DNA of 18,370 nt from DATFGK01 sp046712825. Its GTDB lineage: Bacteria > Actinomycetota > AC-67. A program made the translations under genes and the position numbers. The stretch lies in the NCBI GenBank assembly GCA_046712825.1, contig JBKKCR010000068.1, forward strand, positions 1 through 18,370, read 5' to 3'. The notes beneath the pieces are model-generated. The model was given only the letters and a program-made list of their open reading frames with translations. It did not search any database and was not told the origin of the DNA. This document shows, in pieces, positions 14,566 through 18,370 of this stretch. How positions within the stretch are numbered: the first letter of the stretch is position 1; each line of letters starts with the position of its first letter.

Positions 14566-15568
14566 AGGACGGGCCCTGGGGCCCGCGCGACGACAGATTG
14601 CGACCGCCGCCGCGGTCGGCGCCGCGCTCTCTGCGATCGTCATCCTGGTCTCGAGCGCCGGAACGATCTCTCGGATGACGTTCGGTGACGGGGTGCTCCA
14701 TCGCTACGTCGCCGAGAACTTGACGGCGCCCGGCTCTCAGATAACGGGCGACCTCTCGGGTCACGGCACGGCGCTTCGCTACGGGCGCATCGGCCTGCCC
14801 GCGCTCCTTTGGCTGGCCTCGGCGGGCCGATCTGAGGCGATGAGCTACGTGCAGCCGCTACTGATGGTCGCGGCGGGTGCCGCGGTTGCCGCCGCCGCAC
14901 GGGTCCTCTTGGCTCGATCCGCGGTGGCGCCCTTCGTTCCCTTCCTTTCCATCGGTCTCCTCGCGTCGATCGCAGGCGGGTTCGCCGAACCCATCGCCGT
15001 TGCGCTCGCGCTTTGGGGCGTGATCATGGTTCGCTCCGGCAGCCTTCGGTTCGCGGCGGTCCTACTCGCGGCCGCCGTGCTGACGCGTGAGCACGCTCTC
15101 GCCGTCGTGGGGGGGTTGTGCGTGTGGCTGGCTCTCGGCCGCCGTTTCCGAGAGGCAGCCGTCGTGTCGGCCGCGGTCCTGCCGGCGCTCGCATGGCACG
15201 TGATCGTCGCGAGCCGCTTCGGATTCTTCCCGCTCGCGGATCCGTTCCTCACGCAAGAGACGTACGGTGCAGGGCCTCCGCTCGTCGCGGTGTGGCGCGC
15301 AGCCACCACGCTCCCGGCGCGCTCCGTAGCGATCATCGCCTTGCACGCCGCCTTGGCGGTTTGCGCGCTGCTTTGGTGGCGACGCAGCGACCTCGGCGTG
15401 TGCGCGGCGGTTAGTGCGCTGCTGCTTACGACGGCTGGGCCCGACGTGTGGCGCTATATCGGCGATGGGGTCCGACTCGGCGTGTTCCTTCAGGTGTTCC
15501 TGGTGATGGCGTTGGTCGCTCGCGCGACGAACGGACGCGGGTCTCCGTCACTCATGGATGCGTCGTGA
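14558..15568 (+). CDS. Polytopic membrane protein, GT-C-like (tandem copy 2)
   Basis: This protein has 336 residues. GTG at 14558 overlaps the end of the preceding gene by 8 bp, so translation is coupled. It is a clear paralogue of copy 1 with the same spacing of motifs: FGDG (42-45), RYGRIGLP (74-81), SAGR (88-91), AE (143-144) and LTRE (175-178). The two copies align nearly without gaps in the first half but differ at many residues, so the duplication is old. Its 3' end overlaps the convergent gene at 15552 by 17 bp, leaving no room for a terminator between them. Function is probably in cell-surface glycan synthesis, by family resemblance only. Confidence 0.75.
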   Translation: MNEGRALGPARRQIATAAAVGAALSAIVILVSSAGTISRMTFGDGVLHRYVAENLTAPGSQITGDLSGHGTALRYGRIGLPALLWLASAGRSEAMSYVQPLLMVAAGAAVAAAARVLLARSAVAPFVPFLSIGLLASIAGGFAEPIAVALALWGVIMVRSGSLRFAAVLLAAAVLTREHALAVVGGLCVWLALGRRFREAAVVSAAVLPALAWHVIVASRFGFFPLADPFLTQETYGAGPPLVAVWRAATTLPARSVAIIALHAALAVCALLWWRRSDLGVCAAVSALLLTTAGPDVWRYIGDGVRLGVFLQVFLVMALVARATNGRGSPSLMDAS

Positions 15569-16715
15569 GGTTGACCGCGATCGCGGTCCAAAGTCCTCCC
15601 GCGCCGATCATCAGCCGATCGAGCCGGTAGCCGGCCTTTCCGATGAGCACCATCGCACCGAGCAGATACAGCTCGGTGAAGGCGCGCAGGAAACCCCAGT
15701 GATGCAGCCAGATATCGTCGCTCAGGAGCAAGGCTAGGAGAACGGCGCATCCCGTCGAGATCCGTACATACTCCGGCGCCGTTGAGGACGGAAGGTTCCG
15801 CACCGCGTCGAAAACGAACAGCGCGATGGCACCCAGCAGGATGTACTGGAACGCCGCCTGGGTGCCGGAGGTCGAGGGCCAATCCGGCGCCGCCTGCAAG
15901 ACACCGAGGAGCGGGAGCGTTATGTCCACGCCGCTCCCTTGACGAAGCGGCAACGTTCCCCACCACCACCACAGGACGAGTTGCCACACGAGGTAGCCGA
16001 GCAGCGGTGTCATGAATACGTGCGCCGGGATCCGCCGGGCGTCCGGGCGGCGGAAAACTAAACACGCTAGTGCGATCCCGATCACGAAGAGAAGTGTGGT
16101 CTCTCTGGTGAGCATCGCGGCGGTGATCAGCGTGCTTGCCCAAACGAACCGCTCGCGTTCGAGAGCGAGCAACGCGGCAAGGCCGAGCGCGGCGGCCATT
16201 ATCTCAGCCGTGTCGAGCCCCAGCGACACCGCGAACCCCGGATACGCGGCCAGGGTGAGCCCCCACCACGGTGATCGTCCGAGTCTCCTCGCGAGTGCTC
16301 CCCCGAGCCAGCCGATCGCAGCGAACGAAGCGAGGTTGACTGCGATCAAGCCCCATCCGACCGCCGAAGAGCGCCCCCCTCCGGACACCGCCCACACGAT
16401 GACCGGGTACAGGATCCGTTGATGCCGGAACGCAGGAAGGTCGAGGACGATCCCATGTTCGTAGACGTCGCGCGTCAGCGGGTTCAACGCCAATCGGTAA
16501 AACCCCGTCCCGTCGAAGCCGACCGCTCGTCTTCGCACGAGCAGATCTTCGGGAGCGTCCTCGGTGTTGACGAACCGATCCCCAGCATGGACGAAGCCCG
16601 TCGGGTTCCATCCGTAGGACTCGAGGCGCAAGAGGACGAACACGCTCGCCGCGAGGAGCGCGACGATCATCGGGCCGACCGGAGAAGAGATGAGTCGTCG
16701 GCTTCCCGCCGACAC
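15552..16715 (-). CDS. Polytopic membrane protein, GT-C-like, distant relative of the tandem pair
   Basis: This protein has 387 residues with about 9-10 hydrophobic segments. GTG at 16715 has GGAG eight bases upstream and lies 2 bp after the stop of the preceding gene. After the first helix comes an extracytoplasmic loop with GFDGTGFYRLALNP (66-79), then HQRILYPVIVWAVSGG (98-113), TAE (169-171) and LTRE (202-205). This pattern matches the AZOBR_p60025-like cell-surface glycopolymer family and corresponds to GDG, RYGRIGLP, AE and LT(K/R)E of the two plus-strand genes. It is likely to act on lipid-linked sugar donors, but no substrate can be named. Confidence 0.78.
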   Translation of the reverse strand: MSAGSRRLISSPVGPMIVALLAASVFVLLRLESYGWNPTGFVHAGDRFVNTEDAPEDLLVRRRAVGFDGTGFYRLALNPLTRDVYEHGIVLDLPAFRHQRILYPVIVWAVSGGGRSSAVGWGLIAVNLASFAAIGWLGGALARRLGRSPWWGLTLAAYPGFAVSLGLDTAEIMAAALGLAALLALERERFVWASTLITAAMLTRETTLLFVIGIALACLVFRRPDARRIPAHVFMTPLLGYLVWQLVLWWWWGTLPLRQGSGVDITLPLLGVLQAAPDWPSTSGTQAAFQYILLGAIALFVFDAVRNLPSSTAPEYVRISTGCAVLLALLLSDDIWLHHWGFLRAFTELYLLGAMVLIGKAGYRLDRLMIGAGGLWTAIAVNLTTHP

Positions 16716-16717
16716 GA

Positions 16718-18232
16718 TCAGCGCTCCAGACGCTGTCGGAACACAGGGGCAAGGAGCTGATCGACGGGCACATGATCGTCCGTCAAAAGCACCCAGTTGC
16801 GCCGGGCCCGGAAAGATCCCAGCTCCGAGTCGGTGATCATCGAGGGGGTTCGGGGGATCTCACGCCGGCCCGCTACGACGACGAAGGCGTCGCGAGCGCC
16901 GCTCGGGGGCCAGTGATCCTCGAGCGCCATGAGGCGGACGTACGGAAATGTTCGTTCCAGCGTTCTCATGTATGAGCGGAGGAAGTCGTAGTCGACCGCG
17001 TCGACGACGTTCACCAGATAGAGCCCGTCGGGGGTCAGATGTTCGGCGACCAGACGGTTGAACTCGGCGGTCGTGAGGTGGAAGGGAACCGCCGCATCGT
17101 TGAACGCATCTCCGGCTATGACCTCGAACTTCGCCTCCTCCGGCAGCCCGGCGAGCACGCGCCGCGCGTCGTCGTGATGGATCGACATGCGAGGTCCCGG
17201 CTCGAGGGCGAGATACTCCTTCGCGACCGCGGTCACGGCGGGATCGATCTCGGCGACCACCACGGCACCGTCGGACCGGGCCTCCATGTAGCGCGGGAAG
17301 GTATAGGTGCCCCCGCCGATCGAGAAGGAGTCGAGGTCCCGACGGCTCGGAAAAGCGGCACGGACCATCTCGTCGTACAGCCGCTCATAAGAGTAGATCG
17401 GTTTCGCAGGATCATCGAGATCGACGTATCCGTGGATCAGGAAATCGAGCACCAGGATCCGCTCCCTCGGATGATCACCCGTGAGGACGCGGATGCAGAA
17501 GTAATTGCTCTCTCGTAAGCACGGTGTGGTCGAGGTGAGCGCCAGTGCCGTAACGAAGAGGATCACCAGCAGCACGCTCGTCCCGCTGCGGATCGTCCAT
17601 CTGGGATTCGTGAGGATGCCGAGTACGAGCAATGCTCCCGCAACGCCGACGACGAGCGCCCGGGTGCCGAACCAGGAGATGAGGAAGAAGCCGGTCGCGA
17701 AGGTACCGACGATGCTGCCGAGCGTCGCGGCGGCCTGGATCCTGCCGACGACGCGTCCCGTCGTGCCGAGGGATCGCAGCGATAGCTTGACCAGCATGGG
17801 CGCCGCCATCCCGAGGAGTGTGGCCGGGACGAAGAACATGAGCGTCGTCAGCCAGATCACCTGGACGATCGCCGGCCAGCTGCTCGGGGCGTTGATCCGG
17901 TCGATGTCCCGGGCCAGCACGACGATGAGCACGGACGCGAGCGCGGAGAAGAGATAAACGGCCGATAGCGGTCCGCGACCTGGCCGACGGTCGGCGATTC
18001 GCCCTCCGAGCCAGTTCCCGAGACTGATCCCGGCCAGCACGACGCCGATGATCGACGTCCACGTGTACAGCGATACCCCGATCGCCGGTGCGAGGATCCG
18101 GCCGGCGACGAGCTCGAGCACGAGAAGACATCCGCTGCCCACGAACGCGTACGCGCCCGCGAACCGAAGGGTATCCGGTGGATCCGGGGGCTCTTCGAGC
18201 GCCCCGGGTGGGGCGGCGTCCACTCGCGTCAC
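16718..18232 (-). CDS. Membrane-fused spermidine-synthase-like protein
   Basis: This protein has 504 residues. Residues 24-235 hold about seven or eight membrane helices with the family motif LELVAGRILAPAIGVSLYTW (39-58) and GNWLGGRIADR (72-82). Residues 255-500 form a SpeE-type Rossmann domain: IGGGTYTFPR (305-314), EIDPAV (328-333), HDD (353-355), GDAFND (374-379), HLTTAEF (385-391) and a C-terminal VLLTDDHVPVDQLL (481-494). The GGGDG aminopropyltransferase motif is altered (Asp replaced by Thr), while the Asp of GDAF is kept, so polyamine synthesis is uncertain. Such fused MFS/spermidine synthase proteins are common and mostly uncharacterised. GTG at 18232 lacks a strong ribosome site; it starts 13 bp after the upstream gene. 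Confidence 0.85.
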   Translation of the reverse strand: MTRVDAAPPGALEEPPDPPDTLRFAGAYAFVGSGCLLVLELVAGRILAPAIGVSLYTWTSIIGVVLAGISLGNWLGGRIADRRPGRGPLSAVYLFSALASVLIVVLARDIDRINAPSSWPAIVQVIWLTTLMFFVPATLLGMAAPMLVKLSLRSLGTTGRVVGRIQAAATLGSIVGTFATGFFLISWFGTRALVVGVAGALLVLGILTNPRWTIRSGTSVLLVILFVTALALTSTTPCLRESNYFCIRVLTGDHPRERILVLDFLIHGYVDLDDPAKPIYSYERLYDEMVRAAFPSRRDLDSFSIGGGTYTFPRYMEARSDGAVVVAEIDPAVTAVAKEYLALEPGPRMSIHHDDARRVLAGLPEEAKFEVIAGDAFNDAAVPFHLTTAEFNRLVAEHLTPDGLYLVNVVDAVDYDFLRSYMRTLERTFPYVRLMALEDHWPPSGARDAFVVVAGRREIPRTPSMITDSELGSFRARRNWVLLTDDHVPVDQLLAPVFRQRLER

Positions 18233-18245
18233 TGGACGCCCGGCC

Positions 18246-18370
18246 TCAGGACGGTTCCTCGAAATCCCGGCGAAGTTCGTCGACCGCGCCGTAGACGTCG
18301 GCGCTGTGGCGCAGCTCCCGGCGCCGATCTTCCGTGGCCTTCTTGCCCCCCTTGAGGGCTCGCCCGACTA
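18246..18370 (-). CDS. C-terminal tail of an unidentified protein (5' end outside window)
   Basis: About 41 codons are open to a TGA at 18246-18248, with GC-rich third positions and an Arg/Glu-rich, helical composition ending in ADVYGAVDELRRDFEEPS. The start lies beyond the window edge. The 13-bp gap to the next gene and the shared direction suggest one operon with the spermidine-synthase-like gene. No family is recognised from this fragment. Confidence 0.5.
   Translation of the reverse strand, partial: VGRALKGGKKATEDRRRELRHSADVYGAVDELRRDFEEPS

Noticed and set aside
1..18370. tRNA, rRNA, CRISPR arrays, insertion sequences, integrases
   Set aside because: No cloverleaf, regularly spaced repeats, transposase motifs or terminal inverted repeats were recognised by eye.

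Overview
The window is GC-rich, almost fully coding, and uses many GTG/TTG starts. It carries a complete core of a Tad/Flp-type (type IVc) pilus locus without a secretin or outer-membrane lipoprotein gene. This points to a monoderm high-GC bacterium, most likely a deep-branching member of the Actinomycetota. That placement is inferred from gene style only; no rRNA or other marker gene is present.

Left and middle (1-12159, all minus strand) is the pilus locus. In transcription order it holds: two Flp prepilins (12159-11929, 11815-11594); a tadE-tadG pair (11385-10888, 10871-9663); a second tadE-tadG pair (9264-8728, 8699-7389); cpaB/rcpC (7237-6467); cpaE/tadZ (6444-5236); the assembly ATPase cpaF/tadA (5239-3836); a tadB fused to an exported von Willebrand factor A domain (3839-1872); tadC (1861-938); and a signalling protein cut by the window edge (929-1; degenerate receiver, Pro/Glu-rich linker, start of a probable GAF domain). 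The cytoplasmic machinery genes overlap by 4 bp or lie within about 25 bp of each other, so they form one operon. The surface subunits upstream are separated by hairpins and spacers that could set pilin:minor-pilin ratios. CpaF powers assembly, TadB/TadC form the membrane platform, CpaE probably localises the machine, Flp subunits build the fibre, and TadE/TadG proteins are the likely minor or tip subunits. A TadV/CpaA prepilin peptidase is not in the window.

Divergent from the pilin genes (plus strand, 12470-15568) is a three-gene run: a DnaB-C-terminal/KaiC-like ATPase without the DnaB N-terminal domain, followed by two tandem paralogous polytopic membrane proteins of GT-C-like appearance. 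Convergent with these (minus strand, 18370-15552) are the tail of an unidentified gene, a membrane-fused spermidine-synthase-like protein, and a third, more distant GT-C-like membrane protein.

The most interesting points are: the VWA-TadB fusion with a full MIDAS set while both TadG proteins lack a VWA domain; the duplicated, diverged tadE-tadG cassette; even cysteine counts and DxDxDG-like loops in the surface subunits; a perfect sigma-28-type -10 element before cpaB; and the unusual DnaB-like ATPase facing the pilin promoter.
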